Origin: DASZIT01 sp963770635
GTDB taxonomy: Bacteria > Actinomycetota > Acidimicrobiia > Acidimicrobiales > RAAP-2
NCBI GenBank assembly: GCA_963770635.1
Contig: CAVYQI010000002.1
Coordinates: 62,001-126,000 of the forward strand
Length of the DNA stretch: 64,000 bases
Direction: 5' to 3'
The position numbers and the translations under genes were made by a program. The notes beneath the pieces are model-generated. The model made no database searches and had not been told where the DNA came from. It saw only the letters and a list, made by a program, of their open reading frames with translations. Positions 53,175 through 61,615 of this stretch are shown here, piece after piece (the first letter of the stretch is position 1; each line of letters starts with the position of its first letter).

Positions 53175-54143
53175 ATGGTCTACATCCTCGCTCTGGGTTG
53201 CGCGCTGTCCAATGCCCTGGCCAGCATTCTCCAACGGATGGGGGTGGAGGACGCCCCGGATCGCGACACCCTCCGCCTCAGCCTGGTGACTCACGCGCTC
53301 CGGCGGGGCATCTGGCTACTCGGGTTTGTCTTCATCGTGACGACCTTCCTGCTCCAATCGGTCGCGCTGCACATCGGGAGGCTGAGTCAGGTCCAGCCCA
53401 TTCTCACCACCGAACTACTGTTCATCGTCCTCTTCTTGGCCACCTGGTTCCGATTCCGGATCGGGCTGCGCGAATGGCTCGGTTGCCTGGCCGCGGCCGG
53501 TGGTCTCGCCGGCTTCTTGGCCTTTGCCCAGCCCGGCGGGGGCAAGTTGGTACCCACCGCTTTCGAGTGGACGGTGGCCGGCTCGGTCTGCGCGGGAACC
53601 GTGCTGCTGGCGGTGGTGCTCGCCCTGCACGGCCCCCGCTGGTGGCGGGCTCTCATGTTCGGGACGGCCGGTGCCGTAGGTTTCGCCTTTGCCGCCGCAC
53701 TCATCAAGACGGTGAGCGACTACGTGACCACGGACTGGACACGCATGTTCTTCCATTGGCAGACCTACATCCTGGTGGTGTGCGGGGTGGGGGCCTTGTA
53801 CCTGGCCCAGAACGCTTTCCACGCCGGACCGATCGCCGCCTCCCAGACGGCCCTGGTTCTGGTCGACCCCCTGGCGAGTGTGGGCTTCGGTCTCGGGCTC
53901 TACGGGGACAGCCTTCGCACCACCGGCGCCTATGGCCCGTTGGAGGCGGTGTCCCTGGCCATCATGTTCGTGGGAGTCGCCTCGATCGCCCTCTCCCCGC
54001 TGGTGTCGGGGTTGAAGGGGGACGACGCCCGCTATGCCGAGCTGCTGTCCTCCCGGTCCCGCTCCAAGCAACTGGCCAAGGCCGTCCAGGATCTCCATCC
54101 GGCCGGCGGATCCCGCCAATCGAGCCCGACAACCCCGACTTGA
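53175..54143 (+). CDS. DMT-superfamily transporter
   Basis: 322 residues, nine or ten helices: YILALGCALSNALASILQRMG at the N-terminus, IWLLGFVFIVTTFLLQSVALHIG, LTTELLFIVLFLATWFRF, ALYLAQNAFHAGPIAASQTALVLVDPLASVGFG. The repeat architecture is that of EamA/magnesium-transporter NIPA-like DMT proteins common in mycobacteria. Substrate unknown. The C-terminal 40 residues are hydrophilic. Confidence 0.8.
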   Translation: MVYILALGCALSNALASILQRMGVEDAPDRDTLRLSLVTHALRRGIWLLGFVFIVTTFLLQSVALHIGRLSQVQPILTTELLFIVLFLATWFRFRIGLREWLGCLAAAGGLAGFLAFAQPGGGKLVPTAFEWTVAGSVCAGTVLLAVVLALHGPRWWRALMFGTAGAVGFAFAAALIKTVSDYVTTDWTRMFFHWQTYILVVCGVGALYLAQNAFHAGPIAASQTALVLVDPLASVGFGLGLYGDSLRTTGAYGPLEAVSLAIMFVGVASIALSPLVSGLKGDDARYAELLSSRSRSKQLAKAVQDLHPAGGSRQSSPTTPT

Positions 54144-54256
54144 TCCATCCGGGCACCGAGACCGATCCGACGGATGTCGGCTGCCCGTGAGCCCGTTGGC
54201 GGACCGGTAACGTCGGCAAGCCGGCCCTCGGCGTCATCGCCGACGGTGGCCGTTCG

Positions 54257-55690
54257 TTGTATGTTCCTCCCCGTGGCGGCCATGACGGGCTCTCCAAGAA
54301 TCCTCTGCCGGTGAGCAGCGCGGCGGCCAAGATTGCCCGGGTCGGGACCTGGCCGATGTGGGTTCTCGGCCTCGCGGTACTGATCGACAACGTCGATCAG
54401 TACATCGTGCGGGGCACCTCGAACCAGATTGAGAAGGCATTCGGAGTCGGCGACTTCCAGATCGGGATCCTGTTCTCCGCCTTCATCGTCGTCAACGGGC
54501 TGGCCACTATGCCGGCCAGCTACCTCGGCGACCGCTGGAGCCGGACCCGGATCATGGCCGTCACCATCGTCGCCTGGTCGGTGGTGAGCGCCCTGGGCGG
54601 GGTGGTCCCCGCCGGGGCGTTCGGGCTGCTGGTGGTCATGCGAGGAGCATTGGGATTCGGCCAGGCCGTGACCGACCCGTCGGGCTCGAGCCTGCTGGCC
54701 GATTTCTACGGGATCGAGCGAAGGGGTCAGGCCTACTCGATCCAGCAGTGTCTCATCTACGTGGGTCTCGGGCTGGGGCTGGCCATCGGCTCCTTCTTCG
54801 GGACCCACTTCGGCTCCTACGGCTGGCGGTTAGCCTTCGGTGTCTCCATCTTTCCCGGTCTGCTGATCGCCTACTTCTGCTGGCGCCTGCCCGAACCTCG
54901 CCGGGGGAGTGCCGACCGGGCTCATGTCACCCAAGAGAGTGGGATGGAGGTCGCCCAGGAACGCCAGCCGCTGTTCCCCGATGGCGCCTCCCGGTTCGTG
55001 ACGGACATGGTCACCGGCTTGCGTGCCGACGTGAAGACCATCCTGTCCATTCCGACCATGCGCTATGCCCTAGTTGGCGTATCCACCATCCTCTTCGTGG
55101 TCACCGCCGTCGCCAGCTGGATGCCCACCCTCTACCAGCGGCAGTTCCATCTCAGCCAGGGATCGGCGAACCTCGCCTTCGGGATGCTGGTCATCGTGGC
55201 CGGGATCCCTGGCACCCTGGTGGGAGGGCGCATGGCGGATCGATGGATCAACCGTTTCCTCGGCGCCCGGGTGGTCATCCCCGGGGTGTGCCTCACGATC
55301 AGCGGCGTGTTGTTCATGGTGTCGTTCATTCCTATGCCCTTTGCCGGCGCGTTCGCACTTCAGATGTTGGCGTTCCTGTCGGCGGCGTCGTCAGTCCCGG
55401 CATTGCGGGCCGGGCTCTCCGACTCGGTGCCCGCCCACCTGCGGGGTACCGGTTTCGGCGCGTTCAACGTGGCCTCCATCGTGTTCGGCTCCGCGGCCGC
55501 CCCCCTGGTCACTTCGGCGGTGGCCGCCCAGTTCGGCGGCAACTACCGGGTGGCGTTCGCCTTGGTGATGCCGATCACCTTCGTGGGTGCCGCGTTTCTG
55601 CTGGCGGCCCGGCGGCACATCGAAAAGGACACGGCCAAGATCTTCGAGGCGGTGGTGGCGGCCCTGGCCGCCGAGGACGCGGCACCGTAG
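54257..55690 (+). CDS. MFS transporter (Spinster-like)
   Basis: 477 residues, about 12 helices: VLGLAVLIDNVDQYIVRGT, GDFQIGILFSAFIVVNGLATMPASYLGDRWSRTRIM (motif A variant), GFGQAVTDPSGSSLLADFYG and GTGFGAFNVASIVFGSAAAPL. This is the helix-loop style of Spinster/organic-anion MFS proteins, unlike the DHA2 exporters elsewhere. The TTG at 54257 opens the frame; GTG 54311 is equally possible. Confidence 0.8.
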   Translation: MYVPPRGGHDGLSKNPLPVSSAAAKIARVGTWPMWVLGLAVLIDNVDQYIVRGTSNQIEKAFGVGDFQIGILFSAFIVVNGLATMPASYLGDRWSRTRIMAVTIVAWSVVSALGGVVPAGAFGLLVVMRGALGFGQAVTDPSGSSLLADFYGIERRGQAYSIQQCLIYVGLGLGLAIGSFFGTHFGSYGWRLAFGVSIFPGLLIAYFCWRLPEPRRGSADRAHVTQESGMEVAQERQPLFPDGASRFVTDMVTGLRADVKTILSIPTMRYALVGVSTILFVVTAVASWMPTLYQRQFHLSQGSANLAFGMLVIVAGIPGTLVGGRMADRWINRFLGARVVIPGVCLTISGVLFMVSFIPMPFAGAFALQMLAFLSAASSVPALRAGLSDSVPAHLRGTGFGAFNVASIVFGSAAAPLVTSAVAAQFGGNYRVAFALVMPITFVGAAFLLAARRHIEKDTAKIFEAVVAALAAEDAAP

Positions 55691-55785
55691 CTGCCGGACG
55701 GAGCGGGCCGAGAGTTCTCCGACCCACCGCCGCCGGGGAGGTCTACGGTAAGGGAGCAGGCGCGAAACGGGAGGAGACCGACACC

Positions 55786-56347
55786 ATGACTGCACTCGAG
55801 AACCGGCCGAACACCGCGCTCGTCATTGTCGACCTCCAGAATGGCGTCGTCGAGAGCGTTCACCGAGCGCGACGCGGTCGTTGCCAACGTCGGCAACCTG
55901 GTCGAGAAAGCCCGCCGCGAGCGCATCCCGGTCGTGTGGGTCCAGGACTCCGCCGAGCCGCGTGCCATCGGGAGCGATGCCTGGGAGATCGCCCCGGAGC
56001 TGACGCCGGGGGACGCCGAGCCCCGGATCGATAAGAAGTACGGCGACTCCTTCGAGGACACCACCCTCGAGACGGTGCTGTCCGGCCTCGGGATCGGGCG
56101 ACTGGTCGTCGCCGGCGCCCAGACCGATGCGTGCATCCGCTCGACGCTCCATGGCGCGTTCGTCCGGGGGTACGACGCCACCCTGGTCAGCGATGCCCAC
56201 ACCACAGAGGACCTCACCGCCTATGGGGCGCCCCCACCCGATCAGGTGATCGCCCACACCAACCTCTACTGGAGCCAGCAGACGGCGCCGGGACGGGTGG
56301 CGGGGACGGTGGAGACCCGGGATGTCGACTTCGGCGGACCGTCCTGA
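55786..56347 (+). CDS. Isochorismatase-like cysteine hydrolase, one frameshift
   Basis: About 186 residues. Catalytic triad: Asp in ALVIVDLQNGVV, Lys in RIDKKYGDSF, Cys in GAQTDACIRSTLHGAF, with the cis-peptide motif before it. Family members hydrolyse amides such as nicotinamide, N-carbamoylsarcosine or biuret. A single extra C near 55869 (CACCGAG) splits residues 1-28 from the rest. ATG 55786 follows GGGAGGAG. Confidence 0.84.
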
Positions 56348-56361
56348 CCGCCGGCGGCAGA

Positions 56362-58062
56362 TCAGCCGCCGCCGAGCTGGATGGCCTTAACCAGCAGGAG
56401 CACCACCGCGACGACCAGGTAGACCCGCAGCGACAGCATCCCGAACCGGAGACCCGGCGACCACTTCACCGGCTTCAGCAGGGCGAGCGGCGGCATCCGC
56501 CACGACTGCTTCTCGGTGAGGTTCATCTTCGGACCCCGAGGGACACGGGACCGGCCACCTCGTCGGGTGACGATCTGGAGAACGATGACGACGACGGCCC
56601 CGCCGGCGGCAAGGGCGATGGCCAAGTTGATGAAGACCTTGGTGACATTGATGTTCGGGAACAGGGTGCTGGCCATCAGGGTCCCGGACAGGACCAGCAG
56701 GATGGCGATAATGGCGGAGGCGACCACATTGAGCCACTTCGGGTTCACCCAGGGTCCGAGCACCTCCCGGTCGTTGCACAGCAGCAAGAGGAAGACGGCG
56801 GCGGACGGGAGGAGGAGGCCGGCCAACGCCTGGACGCTGGTGGTGATCAATCCCAGCGGGGCCCGGGGGATCAGGACGATACCGGCGGCCACCACCACCA
56901 TGGCCGTGTAACTCAGGTAGAACGGTTTGGCCTCTCGGAACCCACGGTGAAGGGAGTGGCGTATCCCGAACACGTCCCCGAAGGCATAGCTGGTGGAAAG
57001 GGTGACCGCGGCCGCCCCGACAATGCTGGCGTCGAACAAGAGGATGGCGAACAGCGCTCCCAGCAGATGGGTGTGATTGGCCAGGAGATGGGCCACGCCG
57101 GCGGCGTCGGTGAAATGCCCGAAGGCCTTGGGACCCTGGGCGGCGAAGGAGCCGGCCACCATGATGCAGGTGGCGCCGATCACCACCACGAACGCCCCGA
57201 GGACGGTGTCGGCCCGTTCGTAGCTGATGAATCTCGGGGTGATCCGCTTGTCGACGATGTTGGACTGCTGGAAGAACAGCTGCCACGGCGCCACCGTGGT
57301 CCCGACGATGGCGATGATCAGCAGCACCGCGGCCGATGACGCCCCCCCTTGGATGCCAGGGACCACGAAGTTATGGCCGACCGTCCCCCACTTCGGATGC
57401 GACAGGAAGACCAACGGGAACTGCACGAAGGTGATGGCGATGAAGACGAACATCGCCCGCTCCCATCGCTGGAAGCTCCCCGAGGCGGTGATCACCACCA
57501 GCGCCACCGCCGCGAACGGCACCGCGACGTACTCGGAGATACCGGCGTAGGAGGCGGCCAGCGAGATACCGATGAACTCGGTGACGATAGTCAGGAAGTT
57601 GAGGAGGAACAGGTCGCCAACGCTGAACCAGCCCCAGAACCTTCCGAACCGCTCGTTGATGAGTCGGGCATGGCCCACCCCGGTGACCGCGCCCAGCCGG
57701 ACCACCATCTCCTGGTTCACGATCAGCACCGGGATCAGCAGCAGCAGCGTCCACAGCAGGCTGGTGTGGTAGTTCTGGCCGGCCTGGGCATAGGTGGAGA
57801 CCCCACCGGCGTCGTTGTCGCCGACCATGACGATGATGCCGGGTCCGGCGATGGCGGCAAAGGTGAGCAGCCGCGCCCGCCAGCTGTGGCGCTCCGAGTA
57901 GTCACCGACGGCAATCCGGCCGAAGGCGCCTTCGATGTCGCCCAGGTGGGCTTCGTCGAGCACCGCGGTGGCGGGGGCTTGAAGTTGGGCCCCCGGGGTG
58001 TCGTGCGGGCGTGACGAATCGTCCGCCCCGGGGGCACCCGTGGCGGTTGGACGGTCCGTCAT
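56362..58062 (-). CDS. NRAMP-family metal transporter with altered metal site
   Basis: 566 residues, 11-12 helices with a long N-terminal leader. Helix 1 reads GPGIIVMVGDNDAGGVSTYAQAG, where canonical NRAMP has DPGN, and helix 6 reads IVGTTVAPWQLFFQQS, where canonical has MPH. Loss of the Asn and Met ligands is typical of NRAMP-related magnesium/manganese transporters rather than iron/manganese importers. The start is 2 bases after the MgtE-N/CBS gene stop, so they form an operon. Confidence 0.85.
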   Translation of the reverse strand: MTDRPTATGAPGADDSSRPHDTPGAQLQAPATAVLDEAHLGDIEGAFGRIAVGDYSERHSWRARLLTFAAIAGPGIIVMVGDNDAGGVSTYAQAGQNYHTSLLWTLLLLIPVLIVNQEMVVRLGAVTGVGHARLINERFGRFWGWFSVGDLFLLNFLTIVTEFIGISLAASYAGISEYVAVPFAAVALVVITASGSFQRWERAMFVFIAITFVQFPLVFLSHPKWGTVGHNFVVPGIQGGASSAAVLLIIAIVGTTVAPWQLFFQQSNIVDKRITPRFISYERADTVLGAFVVVIGATCIMVAGSFAAQGPKAFGHFTDAAGVAHLLANHTHLLGALFAILLFDASIVGAAAVTLSTSYAFGDVFGIRHSLHRGFREAKPFYLSYTAMVVVAAGIVLIPRAPLGLITTSVQALAGLLLPSAAVFLLLLCNDREVLGPWVNPKWLNVVASAIIAILLVLSGTLMASTLFPNINVTKVFINLAIALAAGGAVVVIVLQIVTRRGGRSRVPRGPKMNLTEKQSWRMPPLALLKPVKWSPGLRFGMLSLRVYLVVAVVLLLVKAIQLGGG

Positions 58063-58064
58063 GG

Positions 58065-59354
58065 TTACCCCTGGTGCTCCGTATTGATGATGGGCGTGCC
58101 GTGCGGATCCGAATCCGCATGGGCTATCTCAGGATGGGGCGGAGGTTCTCGGCGCCTCCAGTCCTCGGGGATCGTCGCCTCGAGGACGTCATCGACGGTA
58201 ATCACCCCCAGAACCTGATTGTCGGTGTCGACGACCGGAACCGTCAACAGGTTGTAGTCGGCCATCAGCAAGGTCACGTCGACCACGTCGACCGCGGCAG
58301 TCACCCGTACCGGATCGGAGTCGTCGACGTCGGCCAGCCGGGCCTGGGGATCGGCCTGCAACAGATCGATGACGCTGACCGTCCCGGCCAGCCGGTTGGC
58401 CTCATCAAGGACGTGGACGGTGACCAGTGCTTCGGGTTGGATGTTCTCCGCCTGCCGGACCCGGCGCAAGGCTTCTTCGACGCTGATGTCGGCAGGGGCG
58501 GCGAAGAAGTCCACCCCCATGATGCCGCCGGCGCTGGAGGAGTTGAACCCGAGCAGGGTCAAGACCTTGGTCCGGGTGCCGGCCGGAAGCAGGTCGAGGA
58601 TGATCTGGCGGCGGGCCTGGGGGAGCTCGGCCACCGCATCGGCGGCATCGTCGGCCTGCATGTGGGCGATGACGTCAGCCGCCTCGGGATCGGTCATGTC
58701 GCCGAACAGCCGGGTGGCGATATCGGGATCCAGCTCCTCGAACACATCCGCCTCCAGCTCCGGGTCGGTGTGGACCACGTCGAGGATCTCTTCGCCTTCG
58801 GTGCGAGACGCGTCCTCCAACAGGTCGGCGATCTGGGCCGGCTTCAGCTTGACCACCCGGCCGAAGCCGGACCGGATCCGGCTGCTGGGGGTATGCCCGA
58901 TGAGGGGTTCGAAGGCTTTCCAGTCCTGGCAGGGGTGTCCCTGGCTGCGGCGGATGAGCCCGAGCAGCCGGGCCGGCCGGCGGGTGTCCAGGCACGACAC
59001 CACCCAGCCCTCGCTGGTGTCCTTCAACTCGACGTCCCAGGCCCGGACCAGCTCGGCATCGGCCACGTCGATGAGGCGGTGCCCGAGGATGTCCTGGCGG
59101 AGGAGGACCTCGCCGTCCCGCCGTTCGAACCCGCCCAGATCAACCTTGGCCTTGGCCATGGAGAGCGCCTGCTGGCTCAACTCCGCGACCCGATCCATGG
59201 GCAGGAAGACCTGGCGTCCACCAACCTTGGCCACCACCCCGGTGACCAGCGGGTAGTCGCCACCCCGGAGTCGAACGATGACATCGTCGACCTTGCCCAC
59301 GCTCTCTCCGTTGGGCGAGAGTGTTGGCCGACCCAGGAGCCCCGACAGGTGCAT
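58065..59354 (-). CDS. Soluble MgtE-N/CBS protein with PRC-barrel-like N-terminus
   Basis: 429 residues. Residues 1-90 resemble a PRC barrel (LLGRPTLSPNGESVGKVDDVIVRLRGGDYPLVTGVVAKVGGRQVFLPMDRV). The middle part is the MgtE N-terminal superhelical domain (ADVFEELDPDIATRLFGDMTDPEAADVIAHMQADDAADAVAELP). The C-terminus is a CBS pair (VDFFAAPADISVEEALRRVRQAEN, DYNLLTVPVVDTDNQVLGVITVDDVLEA). The membrane part of MgtE is absent. It probably senses Mg2+ and gates the NRAMP protein downstream. Confidence 0.85.
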   Translation of the reverse strand: MHLSGLLGRPTLSPNGESVGKVDDVIVRLRGGDYPLVTGVVAKVGGRQVFLPMDRVAELSQQALSMAKAKVDLGGFERRDGEVLLRQDILGHRLIDVADAELVRAWDVELKDTSEGWVVSCLDTRRPARLLGLIRRSQGHPCQDWKAFEPLIGHTPSSRIRSGFGRVVKLKPAQIADLLEDASRTEGEEILDVVHTDPELEADVFEELDPDIATRLFGDMTDPEAADVIAHMQADDAADAVAELPQARRQIILDLLPAGTRTKVLTLLGFNSSSAGGIMGVDFFAAPADISVEEALRRVRQAENIQPEALVTVHVLDEANRLAGTVSVIDLLQADPQARLADVDDSDPVRVTAAVDVVDVTLLMADYNLLTVPVVDTDNQVLGVITVDDVLEATIPEDWRRREPPPHPEIAHADSDPHGTPIINTEHQG

Positions 59355-59367
59355 GGGGGCACTGTAC

Positions 59368-59393
59368 ACTACATGCGTGGATGCGCATGTAGT
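59368..59393. promoter_or_regulatory. ArsR-type operator, perfect inverted repeat
   Basis: ACTACATGCG at 59368-59377 and its exact complement CGCATGTAGT at 59384-59393, centre 6 bases. It lies between the divergent metal-transport operon (start 59354) and the ArsR gene, overlapping the latter's GTG. Confidence 0.8.
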
Positions 59394-59775
59394 TGTCGAG
59401 ACGGAAGATGTGGCCGGGTCCGGGCAGAAGCAATTCGAGCTGGCCGTCACCACCTTCAAGCTGCTGGGGGATGTGACCCGCTTGAAGATTCTCTGGGCCC
59501 TGCTCCACGGCGAACACTCGGTGAAAGAGCTCGCCACCCACGTCGGCGCCAACCCACCCGCGGTGTCCCAACAATTGGCCAAGCTCCGCGCCGCCGGCCT
59601 GGTGCGGGTCCGCCGGGACGGTAACCGGCTGTTCTATGCAGCCAAGGACGCCCACGTGCTCCACCTTGTCGAGCAAGCGCTCTTCCACAGCGATCACGAG
59701 GTCGGAAGCATCACCGGCCGGCGCGGGGCGACCCGCCGTCTCACCCGCACCGTGGGAAGGCGACAGGGCGCGTGA
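59377..59775 (+). CDS. ArsR-family metal-sensing repressor
   Basis: 132 residues. Winged helix: QFELAVTTFKLLGDVTRLKILWALLHGEHSVKELATHVGANPPAVSQQLAKLRAAGLVRVRRDGNRLFYAAKDAHVLHLVEQALFHSDHE. C-terminal helix has His/Asp residues (DAHVLHLVEQALFHSDHE) like the alpha-5 metal site of SmtB/CzrA. GTG 59377 lies inside the operator; GTG 59410 is an alternative. Its stop overlaps the CDF start (GTGA). Likely zinc or a similar ion. Confidence 0.87.
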   Translation: MDAHVVVETEDVAGSGQKQFELAVTTFKLLGDVTRLKILWALLHGEHSVKELATHVGANPPAVSQQLAKLRAAGLVRVRRDGNRLFYAAKDAHVLHLVEQALFHSDHEVGSITGRRGATRRLTRTVGRRQGA

Positions 59776-60828
59776 GCTCGCGTCACGAAGAACACAGAGA
59801 GCACGGGGACCATCACCATCGGCCCGGACTTCGCGGCATCATCGGTCCACTGCTGCGGCCGCACAGCCATGACCCGGCCGACTCGATCGACACCGCCCTC
59901 CAGACCAGTCGCGAGGGAATGAGCGCGCTCAAGAGCTCGTTGGCGGTTCTCGCCCTCACCGCGTCGGCTCAGATCATCATCGTGGCACTCTCCGGATCGG
60001 TGGCACTGCTCGCCGACTCCATCCACAACCTCGCCGATGCCCTCACCGCCATAACCTTAGTTCTCGCCTTCTGGCTCGGTCGCCGCCCGCCGAGCCGGCG
60101 TTACACCTACGGCTACGGCCGAGCCGAGGATCTGGCCGGAATTTTCATCATCCTGGTGGTGGCCCGCCTCGGCCGCGGTCGCCGGTTGGGAAGCGGTTGA
60201 CCGGCTCCTCCGCCCACAAGCGGTGACGCACATCGGATGGGTTATTGCTGCTGGACTGGTCGGCTTCGCCGGCAACGAGGTGGTCGCCCGCCATCGGATT
60301 CGGGTGGGCCGGACCATCGGCTCGGCCGCGCTCGAAGCCGACGGCTATCACGCCCGCACCGACGGGGTGACGTCTCTCGGTGTGGTTGCCGGAGCCATCG
60401 GGGTCGCGCTGGGTTGGCGAGCTGCCGACCCGATCTTCGGTCTGGCGATCACCGTTGCCATTCTCTTTGTGGTCAAGAACGGCGCCCGCGACATCTACCG
60501 CCGGCTGATGGATGCGGTTGACCCGGCCCTTGTCGATCAGATCGAGTCAGTATTGGGCGACACCCCGGGGATATTGGCCGCCGACGGGGTCCGGGTCAGG
60601 TGGTTCGGCCACCAGCTGCACGCCGAGGTCGAGGTCACCTCGGATGCCGACCTCTCATTGGAGGCCGCCCATACCATCGCCGAAGAAGCCCGTCATCATG
60701 TCTTCCACCAGATAGGCCGCCTGAGCTCGATCACCATCCACTCCAGCCCGAGTAGCCGGCCCGGTGACGACCCGCACGCCCTCACCTCTCATCACTTCAA
60801 CCCGTTGGGCACCGGTACCGCACAATAA
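59772..60828 (+). CDS. CDF-family cation efflux protein, one frameshift
   Basis: About 352 residues. A His-rich leader (HEEHREHGDHHHR) is followed by six-helix CDF marks: VALLADSIHNLADALTA (HxxxD, metal site in helix 2) and EADGYHARTDGVTSLG (HxxxD in helix 5), plus a C-terminal cytoplasmic domain (VRVRWFGHQLHAEVEVTSDADLSL). One extra C near 60165 splits helices 3-4. Coupled to the ArsR gene; it exports Zn2+ or similar metals by proton exchange. Confidence 0.86.
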
Positions 60829-60876
60829 AATAAAGTGATCAGATAGAAAACAGTTCTGACTGGTAGAATATGCAGC

Positions 60877-61521
60877 ATGTCGCCCCGGAAGTATGACCAG
60901 TACTGCCCGATTGCCGGGTCTCTGGATGCCATTGGGGAGCGCTGGACGCTGCTGATCCTCCGGGACCTGCTGGGTGGCCCGAAGCGCTACAGCGATTTCC
61001 GCCAGACGCTTCCCGGGATCGCCACCAATCTGCTCTCGGATCGTCTCCGCCACTTGGTCGGCCTCGGGCTGATTGAACAGGTGGACGTCCCGCCGCCAGT
61101 GGCGCGAACCCTGTACCGGCTCACCGAGCGCGGATGGAGCCGGGTGCCACCCGTGCTCCAGGCTCTGGCTGGGTTCGGGTTCGAGCTACTTCCCGATGTT
61201 CCCGCCGACATCCATCCGTTCACCGGGTACCTGGCCGTGCTGCTCGGGTTCGACGCTCATCGTGCCGCCCAGGTCGACGAGTCCTACCGGATCACCGTGG
61301 ACGGAACGCCCTTCGACGTCGGGGTTCGTCGCGGGACCCTTGCCGCTCCGGGAGGTGAGCCGGCGGTCGAGCTTCGAGCCACCGCCCGAGACCTGCTCGG
61401 AATGCGGGCCGGCACCGCCCAGTCATCGCATCCCTTCGAGATCAGCGGCGCGGCGGCGGCCACCTCCCGATTTCTGGCGGTGTTCGGCCTCCTCCCGTCG
61501 AAGTCGATGGCCAGGGTCTGA
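60877..61521 (+). CDS. HxlR-family regulator with C-terminal SCP2-like domain
   Basis: 214 residues. Winged helix: YCPIAGSLDAIGERWTLLILRDLLGGPKRYSDFRQTLPGIATNLLSDRLRHLVGLGLIEQ. The second half (residues 125-205, TVDGTPFDVGVRRGTLAAPGGEPAVELRATARDLLGMRAG) has the beta-pattern of sterol-carrier-like domains seen in other actinobacterial HxlR proteins, suggesting a hydrophobic ligand. It lies 94 bases upstream of a DHA2 exporter on the same strand. Confidence 0.85.
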   Translation: MSPRKYDQYCPIAGSLDAIGERWTLLILRDLLGGPKRYSDFRQTLPGIATNLLSDRLRHLVGLGLIEQVDVPPPVARTLYRLTERGWSRVPPVLQALAGFGFELLPDVPADIHPFTGYLAVLLGFDAHRAAQVDESYRITVDGTPFDVGVRRGTLAAPGGEPAVELRATARDLLGMRAGTAQSSHPFEISGAAAATSRFLAVFGLLPSKSMARV

Positions 61522-61615
61522 CCCGGCCGGCCCCGCTCCGCACCTCATGACCCTGCCGGACCTCAATTTGAGAAATAACTTGATCCTCTTGTCTTAGTAC
61601 TTTAGTTTCTTGTCT

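Noticed and set aside
56131..57339. 402-codon plus-strand frame running from the isochorismatase gene into the NRAMP region
   Set aside because: Starts inside a real gene in another frame and is antisense to the NRAMP gene; low-complexity Asp/Gly/Gln composition.
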